64,000 nt of DNA, taken from NCBI RefSeq assembly GCF_001477055.1, contig NZ_LDRK01000006.1:1-64000 (forward strand). Reading direction: 5' to 3'. A model generated the notes under the pieces. That model was not told where the DNA came from. It did not search any database and saw nothing but the letters and a program-made list of their open reading frames with translations. The DNA comes from Leucobacter chromiiresistens. GTDB taxonomy: Bacteria > Actinomycetota > Actinomycetes > Actinomycetales > Microbacteriaceae. Below, one piece after another: positions 1 to 7,641 of this stretch (positions are counted from its first letter, which is position 1; each line of letters begins with the position of its first letter). The position numbers and the translations under genes are program-made.

Positions 1-60
1 GAGTCGGGTCGGTTTCGGTGAAGTCGGGAGACTTTCGGTGGAGTCGGGTCGGTTTCGGTG
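1..60. repeat. Three 20-bp tandem repeats at window edge
   Basis: Three consecutive 20-bp units occupy 1-20, 21-40 and 41-60. Units 1 and 3 are identical and unit 2 is diverged but keeps the TTTCGGTG end. They lie beyond the 3' end of the minus-strand C-N hydrolase gene, and no gene is visible here. The array may continue outside the window. Confidence 0.8.
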
Positions 61-97
61 GATCACTGCGGCTTGCGGCGCATGGTGACCCGTTGCG

Positions 98-958
98 TCA
101 AGTGCGCTCGCCGGAGCGAAACAGCGCCGTGCGCACCTCGTCGAGGTAGGGGTTCTGCCGACGGGCCCGCTCCCGCGCGATGCGGTCGACGTCACCGAAG
201 ATGAGCGCCTCCCCGGCTGAGTCCGCCTGCACGACGTGCGCGCCGAACGGGTCGGCGATGACGCTGCGACCCACGTAACGGAGCTCCCCGTCGGGCCCGT
301 GCTGATTGGCGTAGGCGACGAACACCGAGTTCTCCCACGCCCGCACCCGGATGACGTGCTCGTTGACGAACCCGTACGGCTCCATCTGCGCGGTGGGCAC
401 GGCGACGAGATCGGCGCCCGCGAGCGCCGCGGCGCGCACGGTTTCGGGGAACTCGACGTCGAAGCAGATGAGGATCGCGATGCGGTGCCCGCGGAACTCG
501 GCGATCGTGAGCGGTGCGTCGCCGGCGACGAAGAGATCCCGGTCGAGTTCGCCGAAGAGCTGGATCTTGCGGTGACGGGCGAGCACCTCGCCCGTGTCGT
601 CGATGAACCAGGCCGCGTTCGCGACGGGCCGGCCGGGATCGGCGTGGGCGGGGGTGGTTTCGGCGGGGTCGGCCTCGGCGGGGTCGAGCAGCTCGGGTCC
701 GCCCGCGATGATCGCGATGCGATGTCGTTCCGCGATCCGGCGCACGCGCTCCAGCGGTTGGCGTGCAGCGATCCCGGCCATGGCATCGCCGATGTTGTAC
801 CCGCTCACGTACATCTCGGGCGTGATCAGCAGGTGCGCGCCGTCCGCAGCGGCCCGAGCGGCGACGGCGTCGAGCGCGGCGAGATTCGCATCGACGTCGC
901 GCGGCGTGCTCGCAGCCTGCCACACTGCGACGACGAGGGGGTGAACGGCATCGGTCAT
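98..958 (-). CDS. Carbon-nitrogen hydrolase (nitrilase superfamily amidase)
   Basis: Predicted cytoplasmic amidase of 286 residues, hydrolysing a non-peptide C-N bond in a small amide or nitrile. The superfamily Glu-Lys-Cys triad is readable: Glu48 in ITPEMYVSGYN, Lys131 in RHRKIQLFGE, Cys165 in ICFDVEFPE. Length is normal for a single-domain member. A short Ala/Asp/Pro-rich insert lies around residues 92-110. I chose ATG958 because a CATAAT box at 976-981 lies just upstream; an in-frame TTG at 976 would overlap that box. The gene follows the TauE/SafE permease and gamma-glutamyltransferase on the same strand but is separated by 386 bp with hairpin repeats, so it probably has its own promoter. 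Substrate unknown; an omega-amidase-like role beside peptide catabolism is only a guess. Confidence 0.85.
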   Translation of the reverse strand: MTDAVHPLVVAVWQAASTPRDVDANLAALDAVAARAAADGAHLLITPEMYVSGYNIGDAMAGIAARQPLERVRRIAERHRIAIIAGGPELLDPAEADPAETTPAHADPGRPVANAAWFIDDTGEVLARHRKIQLFGELDRDLFVAGDAPLTIAEFRGHRIAILICFDVEFPETVRAAALAGADLVAVPTAQMEPYGFVNEHVIRVRAWENSVFVAYANQHGPDGELRYVGRSVIADPFGAHVVQADSAGEALIFGDVDRIARERARRQNPYLDEVRTALFRSGERT

Positions 959-1050
959 GCGTTCATTCAAGCACAATTATGCCCAAATGAAACAATTAAA
1001 ACGTCTGGATCGCGTGCGCGCCGCCTGCATCACGCGGCTCCCGATCGAAC

Positions 1051-1102
1051 GGGGTCGCTTTCTGTGCGTGTCGCGCCGCCGACACGCACAGATAGTGACC
1101 CG
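1051..1102. repeat. Hairpin repeat, copy A
   Basis: Imperfect inverted repeat: arms at 1051-1073 and 1080-1102 with three mismatches. The outer ends read GGGGTCGCTT and AGTGACCC, the inner part TGCGTGTCG/CGACACGCA. It shares its ends with copies B (1173-1240) and C (39191-39260). It lies in the 5' region of the C-N hydrolase gene. Confidence 0.75.
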
Positions 1103-1172
1103 GCTGCGGAGAAGAGGGGCGCGCGGCGGTCGGGCGGCGGATCGCCGCCACCCCTCCCACCGCGCACACCGC

Positions 1173-1240
1173 AGCGGGGTCACTTGGGGAGGGTGTCGCA
1201 ACTCCGCACGACGCCGACACCCTCCCCAAGCGACCCCGCT
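1173..1240. repeat. Hairpin repeat, copy B
   Basis: Inverted repeat with 26-bp arms at 1173-1198 and 1215-1240, one mismatch (a G-T type pair) and a 16-nt loop. It begins AGCGGGGTCACTT, the same end as copy C. The inner stem sequence differs from copies A and C yet stays self-complementary. Confidence 0.85.
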
Positions 1241-1251
1241 CGCAGGAGGTG

Positions 1252-1305
1252 CGGGCCAGACGGGCCGGACGGGCCAGACGGGCCAGACGGGCCGGGCGGG
1301 CCGGA
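1252..1305. repeat. Six 9-bp tandem repeats, CGGGCCRGA type
   Basis: Six adjacent 9-bp units of the form CGGGCC(A/G)G(A/G) fill 1252-1305, followed by more GC-rich sequence up to the stop codon of the TauE/SafE gene. The 386-bp gap 959-1344 holds only this array, hairpin copies A and B and the AT-rich promoter region near 960-1010; I see no gene in it. Confidence 0.8.
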
Positions 1306-1344
1306 CGGCCCGGCCCGGCCCCGCCCGCCCCGCCCGGCGCCCCG

Positions 1345-2121
1345 CTACTTCTTCGCGCGGAGTTTGCGCACCAGCATCTGCACGAGGATGAAGACGAGGT
1401 ACAGCGAGAACGCCACGTTGCCCCAGAACGGGTCGACCAGCACGGCGAAGAGGTTGCCGACCGGCACGAAGACGCATGCGCCGAGCCCGACGATCGCGGC
1501 GGCGCGCAGATCGACGTTCTGCCGGCGGAAGTTGCCGATCGTGCCCGAGATCGACCCCGGGATCATCATCAGCAGGGACGTGCCCTTCGCGATGAGGTCG
1601 CTCGAGCTGAAGAAGAACATGAGCACGGGCACGACGACGACGCCGCCGCCCACGCCGAGCAGCCCCGAGAGCACGCCCGTGATGAAGCCGGTTACGATGA
1701 GCAGGATCACGGTCAGCGCGTTGATCTCGATCTCGTCGCCGCGCTGCGGCACCACGAACCAGAGGCTCACGATCACGATCGCGAGGAAGACCATGAACCC
1801 CCACTGGATCGCGCCGACCGGCAGCTTCGCGAGCAGCGCGGCGCCGACCTGTGCGCCGATCACGATGCCGACGGCGAGGCAGGCACCCGCGATCCAGTCG
1901 ACATGCCCCTGCAGCCCGTACGTCGTCGCGCCGACGATGGCGGTGGGCAGGATCGCCGCGACCGACGTGCCCGCGGAGAGCTTCTGGGGCATGCTCAGCC
2001 AGAGCGCGAGTGCCGGCACGATGATCGTGCCGCCGCCGATCCCGAAGAGCCCGGAGAGGATGCCGCCGGCGACGCCGACGAGGAGGAGCGGGAAGAACCC
2101 GGGGCGGACGATCTGGTTCAT
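1345..2121 (-). CDS. TauE/SafE (TSUP) family membrane permease
   Basis: Integral membrane protein of 258 residues, the usual length for the TSUP family. These proteins export sulfite or sulfonates, or move other small organic anions. The N-terminal half shows the Gly-rich family pattern (VGVAGGILSGLFGIGGGTIIVP) and the second half repeats it (SGLLGVGGGVVVVPVLMFFF), the internal duplication typical of TSUP. About seven or eight hydrophobic segments are visible. ATG2121 follows AGAAAG at suitable spacing; an in-frame GTG at 2136 would add five residues. It lies 111 bp after the gamma-glutamyltransferase gene on the same strand, so the two may be co-transcribed. The transported anion cannot be read from the sequence. 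Confidence 0.88.
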   Translation of the reverse strand: MNQIVRPGFFPLLLVGVAGGILSGLFGIGGGTIIVPALALWLSMPQKLSAGTSVAAILPTAIVGATTYGLQGHVDWIAGACLAVGIVIGAQVGAALLAKLPVGAIQWGFMVFLAIVIVSLWFVVPQRGDEIEINALTVILLIVTGFITGVLSGLLGVGGGVVVVPVLMFFFSSSDLIAKGTSLLMMIPGSISGTIGNFRRQNVDLRAAAIVGLGACVFVPVGNLFAVLVDPFWGNVAFSLYLVFILVQMLVRKLRAKK

Positions 2122-2232
2122 GTGCTGCTTTCTCACTGAAGCTCGGGGAGTGGTGCGGATGGGGCGCCCGGCGGCGTCACCGGTGAAGGACGCGAAGGAT
2201 GCGCAGGGCGCGAGGTTGCGCGCGGGTGCCGG

Positions 2233-3762
2233 TCACACGACGATCGCGGAGCCGTCGGATCGCGGGTCGCTCGCGGCGTCGACCCCGCTCGCGGCGAGGC
2301 GGATCAGGTTCGAGTGCCCGAGATCCTCGTCGGCGGGCGGTACGACCTTCAGCGGGAACCCGGCTGCGGCGATCGCCTCGTGCACCGCCGCGGGCACGTC
2401 CTCCTCGATCGTGACGCGCACTACGCCGTCGGCGCCGGGCTCGTCGACGATCCAACGGGGGGCGTGGGTGGCGGCCTCGGGGGCGGCGCCGGCGAGGGAG
2501 CGCACGAGGAGCTGCGTGTGGATCTGCGGTTGCGCCGATCCCCCCATCGTCGCGGGCACCCAGGCGAGCTCGTCGTCGCGGAGCACGAGCACGGGCATGA
2601 GCGTGTGGCGCGGCCGCTTGCCCGGCGCGAAGGCGTTGGGGTGCGCGGGGTCGAGCGAGAACGAGGTGCCGCGGTTCTGGAAGAGGATGCCGGTCTCGGG
2701 TTCGAGCACGGCGGCGCCGAAGCCGAAGTAGACGGAGTTGATGAGCGAGATCGCCCACCCGTCGGCGCTGACGGCGCTGAGGCCGACGGTGTCGCCGCTC
2801 GGCTTGGCCTCGCGCACGGGCGGATGGGCGGGGGCAGCGGCTGCGATCAGCTCGTCGCCGGTGGCGCCGCCGAATGCCGGGTCGGCGAGCGATGCGGCGC
2901 GCACGGCGTTGCTCGCGCGGAACGACCGGGCGAGGTCGCCGGCGCCGGCGCCCAGGGGATCCGCGATGCCCGCTTCGATGTCGCGGAGGGCGCGCAGCAG
3001 CATGAAGCCGGAGGTGTTCGGCGGCCCCGTGAGCACGCGGTGGCCCTGGAAGGTCCCCTCGAGCGGTTCGCCCCACTCGGCGGAGTACGCGGCCGTGTCT
3101 TCGAGGGTGATGCGAGAGCCGAGGCGCTGCAGCCCGTCGACCCACTGCCGCGCCAGCTCCCCCTCGTAGAATTCGGTCGATCCGCCTGCGGCGAGCCGCT
3201 TGAGCGATGCGGCGAGCGCGGGCTGCACGAAGGGGGCGCCCTCGACGAGCGGGAGGCCCTGGTCGAAGAACACGCCGTGGCATCCGGGATCGAGTTCGAG
3301 CACCTCGCGGTTCTCGACGATGGCGGCGGCGACGGATCGCGCCGTCGGCACCCCCTGCTCGGCGTGGCGCGTGGCCGCTTCGAGGTGCTGCTCCCACCGC
3401 CGCGTGGCCCCGTACTCGTGGAGGGCGTTCCAGCCGCAGATGCCGCCCGGCACGGTGACGGTGTCGATGCCGCGCACCGGAAGCAGGTCGCCGTAGCGCT
3501 CGCGCAGCACGTCGATCGACTGCCCGGCCGGGGCGGTGCCGGTGGCGTTCAAGAACCGCACCTCGCCCTCGGGGTTGCGCACGAGCGCGACGAGGTCGCC
3601 GCCGAGGGCGACGTTGTTGGGGTACACGACGCAGAGGGTCGCGGCTGCGGCGATCGCCGCGTCGATGGCGTTGCCGCCGGCGCGCAGCACCTCGGCGCCG
3701 GCCTCGGTGGCGAGGTGGTGCGAGGTCGAGATGGCGCCGCGGGCGGCGGGTGCGGTCGTCAT
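2233..3762 (-). CDS. Gamma-glutamyltransferase family protein
   Basis: Ntn-hydrolase of 509 residues that should cleave gamma-glutamyl bonds of glutathione or gamma-glutamyl peptides and transfer or hydrolyse the glutamyl group. The N-terminus has the family GG-NAIDAAIAAA motif (residues 29-40) and LGGD (53-56). The auto-processing nucleophile is probably Thr325 in GDTVGLSAVS, the position of TTHxSV in classical enzymes; the conserved NRGTSFSLD follows. No signal peptide is evident, so it may be cytoplasmic, unlike the E. coli enzyme. Its ATG overlaps the TGA of the FadR-type regulator gene (ATGA), so the pair is translationally coupled. The clustering with two transporters suggests it handles an imported gamma-glutamyl substrate, which is an inference. 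Confidence 0.88.
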   Translation of the reverse strand: MTTAPAARGAISTSHHLATEAGAEVLRAGGNAIDAAIAAAATLCVVYPNNVALGGDLVALVRNPEGEVRFLNATGTAPAGQSIDVLRERYGDLLPVRGIDTVTVPGGICGWNALHEYGATRRWEQHLEAATRHAEQGVPTARSVAAAIVENREVLELDPGCHGVFFDQGLPLVEGAPFVQPALAASLKRLAAGGSTEFYEGELARQWVDGLQRLGSRITLEDTAAYSAEWGEPLEGTFQGHRVLTGPPNTSGFMLLRALRDIEAGIADPLGAGAGDLARSFRASNAVRAASLADPAFGGATGDELIAAAAPAHPPVREAKPSGDTVGLSAVSADGWAISLINSVYFGFGAAVLEPETGILFQNRGTSFSLDPAHPNAFAPGKRPRHTLMPVLVLRDDELAWVPATMGGSAQPQIHTQLLVRSLAGAAPEAATHAPRWIVDEPGADGVVRVTIEEDVPAAVHEAIAAAGFPLKVVPPADEDLGHSNLIRLAASGVDAASDPRSDGSAIVV

Positions 3763-4484
3763 GCGGGGAGTTCCTCCTCGGTCGTCGCGGCGTTCGCGAT
3801 CTGGGTGCTGATGTCGAGTACGTGGGCGCGGGCCTCGTCTTCGGCGAGGGCGGCGTTGCCGCTCGCGATCGCTTCGAAGATGCGGCGGTGCGCGATGCTC
3901 GACGCCTGTCTGCGGGCGCGCGTCTGGTAGCGGCTCGCCCGGCTGGGAGCGATGCGCTGGGCGATCTGCTCGTTGATGAGCGCGAGCAGCGGGTTGTGCG
4001 CGTACTGGGCGATGGCCTGATGGAAGGCGCGGTCGAGCTCGGCGTACCGCTCCTTCGTGACGTCGACCTCCATGGCCTCGACGAGTTCGCGCAGTTGGGC
4101 GATGTCGCGGTCGGTCGCGCGCGTCGCGGTGATGCGGGCGATGGGCGGCTCGACGATGGCGCGGAGCTCCATGATGTCGTGCAGCTCGGGCTGCAGGGCG
4201 GCGAGTTCGCCGAGGGCGCCGTCTGCGATCCCGGCGCGTTCACCGGGACTGAGCACGATGGTGCCGCGCCCGGGCCTCCGGTCGATGAGGCCGCGGTTCT
4301 CGAGTTCGCGCAGGGCCTCCCGTATGGAGACGCGGGAGACGCCGAAATGGTCGGCGAGTTCGCGTTCGGGCGGCAGGCGCTCACCCGGTTCGAGCTTTCC
4401 GTCGAGGATGAGCCGCTCGATGTCGACGGAGAGCCGATCCGGCAGCGACAGCGTTGTCGCTCGACCGATGTCGTTCCAATCCAC
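3759..4484 (-). CDS. GntR/FadR-family transcriptional regulator
   Basis: Regulator of 241 residues with an N-terminal winged helix-turn-helix (PPERELADHFGVSRVSIREALRELENRGLI, about residues 35-65) and an all-helical FCD effector domain (ELHDIMELRAIVEPPIA onward). I start it at GTG4484 with GGAGG four bases upstream; the reading frame continues further upstream without family similarity. Its stop overlaps the start of the gamma-glutamyltransferase gene. A perfect 15-bp palindrome GTTGGTCTGACCAAC lies between it and the divergent ABC operon, and the same site recurs before the peptide symporter. FadR-type proteins usually bind such TGGTnnnACCA sites, so this protein is the obvious candidate repressor of both transporters and perhaps of its own operon. 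Confidence 0.9.
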   Translation of the reverse strand: MDWNDIGRATTLSLPDRLSVDIERLILDGKLEPGERLPPERELADHFGVSRVSIREALRELENRGLIDRRPGRGTIVLSPGERAGIADGALGELAALQPELHDIMELRAIVEPPIARITATRATDRDIAQLRELVEAMEVDVTKERYAELDRAFHQAIAQYAHNPLLALINEQIAQRIAPSRASRYQTRARRQASSIAHRRIFEAIASGNAALAEDEARAHVLDISTQIANAATTEEELPA

Positions 4485-4588
4485 TACGCCTCCATCGTGG
4501 TCTCGGGCTGCAGTTCGCGCCCTCGTGATGCTATACCGACCGCGCTGGCCGGGTTCTGTTTCGGTTGCGTTTCGGCTCGGCCTGCCCG

Positions 4589-4650
4589 TTGACGCGGGGC
4601 AGGGTGCCGATGTATGTTCCATTCAGTTCAGCAGTTGGTCTGACCAACAG
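4589..4650 (+). promoter_or_regulatory. Promoter with FadR-type operator for ABC importer
   Basis: TTGACG (4589-4594), an 18-bp spacer and TATGTT (4613-4618) form a good sigma-70-type promoter, with transcription expected to begin near 4625. The operator CAGTTGGTCTGACCAACAG covers 4632-4650, just downstream of that start, so a bound repressor would block transcription. Confidence 0.75.
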
Positions 4651-4734
4651 CTGATCGCAGCATACACCCGAAACTCTCGGAGTATGCAACGTTTCTCCCG
4701 GCACCAGCCGGGATCACCGAACGGAGAAATCATC

Positions 4735-5628
4735 GTGGCTTTCCCCCAATCAGCACGGCGCCTCGCGCCCGCGCTGGCGCTCACCGCAGCGGCCGGCCTC
4801 ATGCTGTCGCTCGCCGCCTGCACCGTCACCTCGAACGACTCCGGCGACGACGGCGGCTCGGGTGACACGAGCGCCGCGGAGGCGACGCTCGCACCGCCGA
4901 CCATCATCAAGGAGGGCACGCTGACCGTCTGCACCGGTGACAGCGCGCCCAACATCTACTACGACGAGAACAACGAGCTGCAGGGCGTCGAGATCGACAT
5001 CGCGAACGCGCTCGCCGACAAGCTCGGCGTCACCACGACGCTCGGCGAGTACGCCTTCGCCGGCCTCATCCCGGCGCTGCAGGCCAAGCAGTGCGACGTC
5101 ATCATGGGGTCCCTCTACATCAAGCCCGAGCGCGAGGAGATCGCGAACTTCGTGCCCTACCTCTACTCGGGCACCGCGGTCGCCGTGAGCAAGGAGAACC
5201 CGAAGCAGGTCACCGGCTTCGACGACTCCCTCTGCGGCACGAAGGTCGTCGGCATCACGGGAGCGACGGGCGCCGCCTCGGCGCAGGAGAAGTCGGACGA
5301 GTGCGTCGCGAACGGCGAGGAGCCGCTCGCGATCACGCTCGTCGACGAGGCGACCAGCGCGCTGCAGCAGGTACTCGCCGGCCAGGCCGACGCGTTCATC
5401 GACACCACCGAGATCATGAGCTACTACGAGCAGCAGTCGGACGGCGACCTCGTAGCCGTCGGAGAACCGTTCGGCAAGATCCGCATCGGAGCGGCCACGC
5501 TGAAGGAGAACACCGAGCTGAACGACGCGCTCGACGAGGCGTTCGCCGCCATGGTCGAGGACGGCACCTACGCCGACATCCTCGCCGAGTGGGGCGTCGA
5601 GAGCAACGACATCACCCAGCCCGAGTAA
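4735..5628 (+). CDS. Polar amino acid ABC transporter substrate-binding lipoprotein
   Basis: Family 3 solute-binding protein of 297 residues, anchored outside the membrane by a lipid. The signal peptide ends in a lipobox LAAC with Cys29. The mature part starts the SBP_bac_3 fold with GTLTVCTGDSAPNIYYDENN, then GVEIDIANALADKLG and ALQAKQCDVIMGSLYIKPEREE. Start GTG4735 is set by GGAGA eight bases upstream; an upstream in-frame ATG would destroy the signal peptide. It is the first gene of a three-gene importer (binding protein, permease, ATPase) and has the FadR-type operator at its promoter. The substrate is an amino acid or small amino-acid derivative; nothing in the sequence says which. Confidence 0.93.
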   Translation: MAFPQSARRLAPALALTAAAGLMLSLAACTVTSNDSGDDGGSGDTSAAEATLAPPTIIKEGTLTVCTGDSAPNIYYDENNELQGVEIDIANALADKLGVTTTLGEYAFAGLIPALQAKQCDVIMGSLYIKPEREEIANFVPYLYSGTAVAVSKENPKQVTGFDDSLCGTKVVGITGATGAASAQEKSDECVANGEEPLAITLVDEATSALQQVLAGQADAFIDTTEIMSYYEQQSDGDLVAVGEPFGKIRIGAATLKENTELNDALDEAFAAMVEDGTYADILAEWGVESNDITQPE

Positions 5629-5634
5629 CCCGTC

Positions 5635-5665
5635 GTCTGCGGCGGCCCCCGCGGCCGCCGCAGAC
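5635..5665 (+). terminator. Intercistronic hairpin after binding-protein gene
   Basis: A perfect 13-bp stem (5635-5647 with 5653-5665) and a 5-nt loop lie 6 bp after the binding-protein stop codon and 23 bp before the permease ATG. There is no T-run. It probably stabilises the upstream mRNA or causes partial termination, giving more binding protein than permease. Confidence 0.75.
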
Positions 5666-5688
5666 AGCGGCGACAGGAAAGACACTTC

Positions 5689-6525
5689 ATGAAATTCGAC
5701 TGGGACTACTTCTGGCAGAGCCTCTTCACGCCCAGTGAGAGCTTCCTCAACGGGCTCGCGCTCACCATCGTCATCTCGATCGCCGCGATGGCGCTCGCGC
5801 TCATCCTCGGCCTCCTCATCGCGCTCATGGGCCGCAGCCGGTTCGTGCCGCTGCGCATCTTCGCGAGCCTCTACATCTGGATCATCCGCGGCACCCCGCT
5901 GCTCGTCCAACTCGTCATCATCTACACCGGGTTCGCCGCCGCGAACCTCTTCCGATTCGAAGATCTGACGCTGGGGCTCCGCCTCGAAGACGTCACCGTC
6001 GGCATCCTCATCAAGGGCGCCGTGCAGGCCGCCATCGTCGCCCTGATGCTCAACGAGAGCGCCTACATCTCGGAGATCGTGCGCGGCGGCCTCGAGTCGA
6101 TCGAGAAGGGGCAGACCGAGGCGGCGCTGTCGCTCGGCATGACCCCCCTCGCCTCCATGCGGTGGATTATCGTGCCGCAGGCGATCCGCGTCATGGTGCC
6201 GCCACTCGGCAACTCGTTCAACGGCCTGATGAAGAGCACCTCGATCCTCTCCATCATCGGCGTGGCCGAGATGTTCCAAGTGGGCAGCTCGATGAGCGCG
6301 GCCACCTTCAAGGTGTTCGAGATCTACATCGTCGTCGCGCTGTACTACCTGCTGCTCACCACGGTGTGGACGATCATCCAGACCTTCATCGAGAACTGGC
6401 TCAACGCGAAGGCCGGCCTGCCCAAAGCCGAATCCGTCTGGAAGCGCCTGTTCGGCTTCCGCAGCAAGCGGGATCGCGTCGCACCGAAGAGCCCGATCGC
6501 CGACCTGGAAGGAGTCGCGGCATGA
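5689..6525 (+). CDS. Polar amino acid ABC transporter permease
   Basis: Inner-membrane permease of 278 residues of the HisM/GlnP type. It shows several hydrophobic spans and the conserved cytoplasmic EAA loop around [30 protein letters not shown], which contacts the ATPase. SGEFIRGTP-like sequence ([14 protein letters not shown]) is also present. The ATG follows ACAGGAAAGA. Its TGA overlaps the ATG of the ATPase gene (ATGA), so both are coupled. It acts with the binding protein at 4735-5628 and the ATPase at 6522-7328. Only one permease gene is present, so the channel is presumably a homodimer. Confidence 0.93.
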   Translation: MKFDWDYFWQSLFTPSESFLNGLALTIVISIAAMALALILGLLIALMGRSRFVPLRIFASLYIWIIRGTPLLVQLVIIYTGFAAANLFRFEDLTLGLRLEDVTVGILIKGAVQAAIVALMLNESAYISEIVRGGLESIEKGQTEAALSLGMTPLASMRWIIVPQAIRVMVPPLGNSFNGLMKSTSILSIIGVAEMFQVGSSMSAATFKVFEIYIVVALYYLLLTTVWTIIQTFIENWLNAKAGLPKAESVWKRLFGFRSKRDRVAPKSPIADLEGVAA

Positions 6526-7328
6526 ACGCGCTCAGCGAGTACACCGCCCCGGTATCGGTCTCCGACGGCCCGATCGTGCGCACCGTCGAGGTGAACAAGT
6601 GGTTCGGGGATCGCCACATCCTCACCGATGTGTCGCTCGAGATCGAACGCGGCGAAGTCGTCGTGCTGGTCGGCCCGTCGGGCGCCGGCAAGACCACCTT
6701 CCTGCGCACGCTCAACCGACTCGAACCCATCGACAGCGGGGAGATCTACGTCGACGGGCAGCGCATCGGCGAGCGGGTGCGCGACGACGGCAAGGTCACC
6801 GAGATCTCGGCCAAGGCGCTCGCCGCGCAGCGGGCGGATATCGGCTTCGTCTTCCAGCACTTCAACCTGTTTCCGCACATGACGGTGCTCGAGAACATCT
6901 GGCACTCGCCGGTGCGGGTGAAGGGCGAGAAGAAGGCGGAGGCGGTCGCCTACGCGCGGGAGCTGCTGGACCGCGTCGGCCTCTCCGACAAGGCCGACGT
7001 GCGGCCCCGCTCGCTCTCGGGCGGGCAGCAGCAGCGCGTCGCGATCGCGCGCGCCCTCGCGATGCGCCCGGCGCTCATGCTGTTCGACGAGCCGACGAGC
7101 GCGCTCGACCCCGAGATGGTGGGCGAGGTGCTGCAGGTGATGCAGGATCTCGCGAAGGCGGGCATGACGATGATCATCGTGAGCCACGAGATGGGCTTCA
7201 CCCGCGAGGTGGCGGATCGGCTCATCGTCATGGACGCGGGCGCCATCATCGAGCAGGGCGACCCCGAGCTCGTCTTCTCGAACCCGAAGCACGAGCGCAC
7301 CCGGCAGTTCCTGTCGAAGGTGCTCTGA
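6522..7328 (+). CDS. Polar amino acid ABC transporter ATP-binding protein
   Basis: Cytoplasmic ATPase of 268 residues of the GlnQ/HisP type that powers the importer. Walker A GPSGAGKT is at residues 51-58, followed by the Q-loop ([12 protein letters not shown]), the signature [16 protein letters not shown], Walker [13 protein letters not shown] and the H-loop IIVSHEMGF. The start ATG6522 overlaps the permease stop. A short N-terminal extension ([15 protein letters not shown]) precedes the ATPase fold. The gene ends the operon and is followed by a strong terminator hairpin. Confidence 0.94.
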   Translation: MNALSEYTAPVSVSDGPIVRTVEVNKWFGDRHILTDVSLEIERGEVVVLVGPSGAGKTTFLRTLNRLEPIDSGEIYVDGQRIGERVRDDGKVTEISAKALAAQRADIGFVFQHFNLFPHMTVLENIWHSPVRVKGEKKAEAVAYARELLDRVGLSDKADVRPRSLSGGQQQRVAIARALAMRPALMLFDEPTSALDPEMVGEVLQVMQDLAKAGMTMIIVSHEMGFTREVADRLIVMDAGAIIEQGDPELVFSNPKHERTRQFLSKVL

Positions 7329-7339
7329 CGCCGTTCCCC

Positions 7340-7382
7340 ACGGGCCCTCGTCTCCACCGCTCCGGTGGCGACGAGGGCCCGT
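7340..7382 (+). terminator. Rho-independent terminator of ABC operon
   Basis: A 13-bp perfect stem (7340-7352 with 7370-7382) begins 11 bp after the ATPase stop codon. Its 17-nt loop holds a second small complementarity, and GTTCGCGTTTTC follows. Confidence 0.85.
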
Positions 7383-7470
7383 TCGCGTTTTCCCGCGGAG
7401 CGGCGCCCCGAAGCCTCTGCGGAGCGTCACCCCGGCGCTGCGGCGCCCCGGCGCCCCGGCGCACGCCGTT

Positions 7471-7530
7471 TTGACACGCCCCACGGCCGCCACTACCATT
7501 TGAATGTCGATCAGTTGGTCTGACCAACTG
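7471..7530 (+). promoter_or_regulatory. Promoter with FadR-type operator for peptide symporter
   Basis: TTGACA (7471-7476), a 17-bp spacer and TACCAT (7494-7499) make a near-consensus promoter. The perfect 19-bp palindrome CAGTTGGTCTGACCAACTG covers 7512-7530, about +6 to +25. It differs from the site at 4632-4650 at one position only and sits at the same place relative to its promoter. Confidence 0.8.
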
Positions 7531-7641
7531 CCCTATGGGACGAGTCTCGACCCGCGCAGCCGCGGGCCGCGGCGGCCCGCTGATCTGCACGACGCAACTG
7601 ACGTGCCCGCGGCGATGCGCGCACTCGACCCAGGAGCACCA

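Noticed and set aside
236-2731. Very long plus-strand open frame over the C-N hydrolase and TauE/SafE genes
   Set aside because: Arg/Pro/Gly-rich, no family similarity, and fully antisense to two genes with clear motifs; a by-product of high GC.
4057-4734. Upstream extension of the first binding-protein frame
   Set aside because: It overlaps the FadR gene and operator and would bury the lipoprotein signal peptide; GTG4735 with GGAG is the start.
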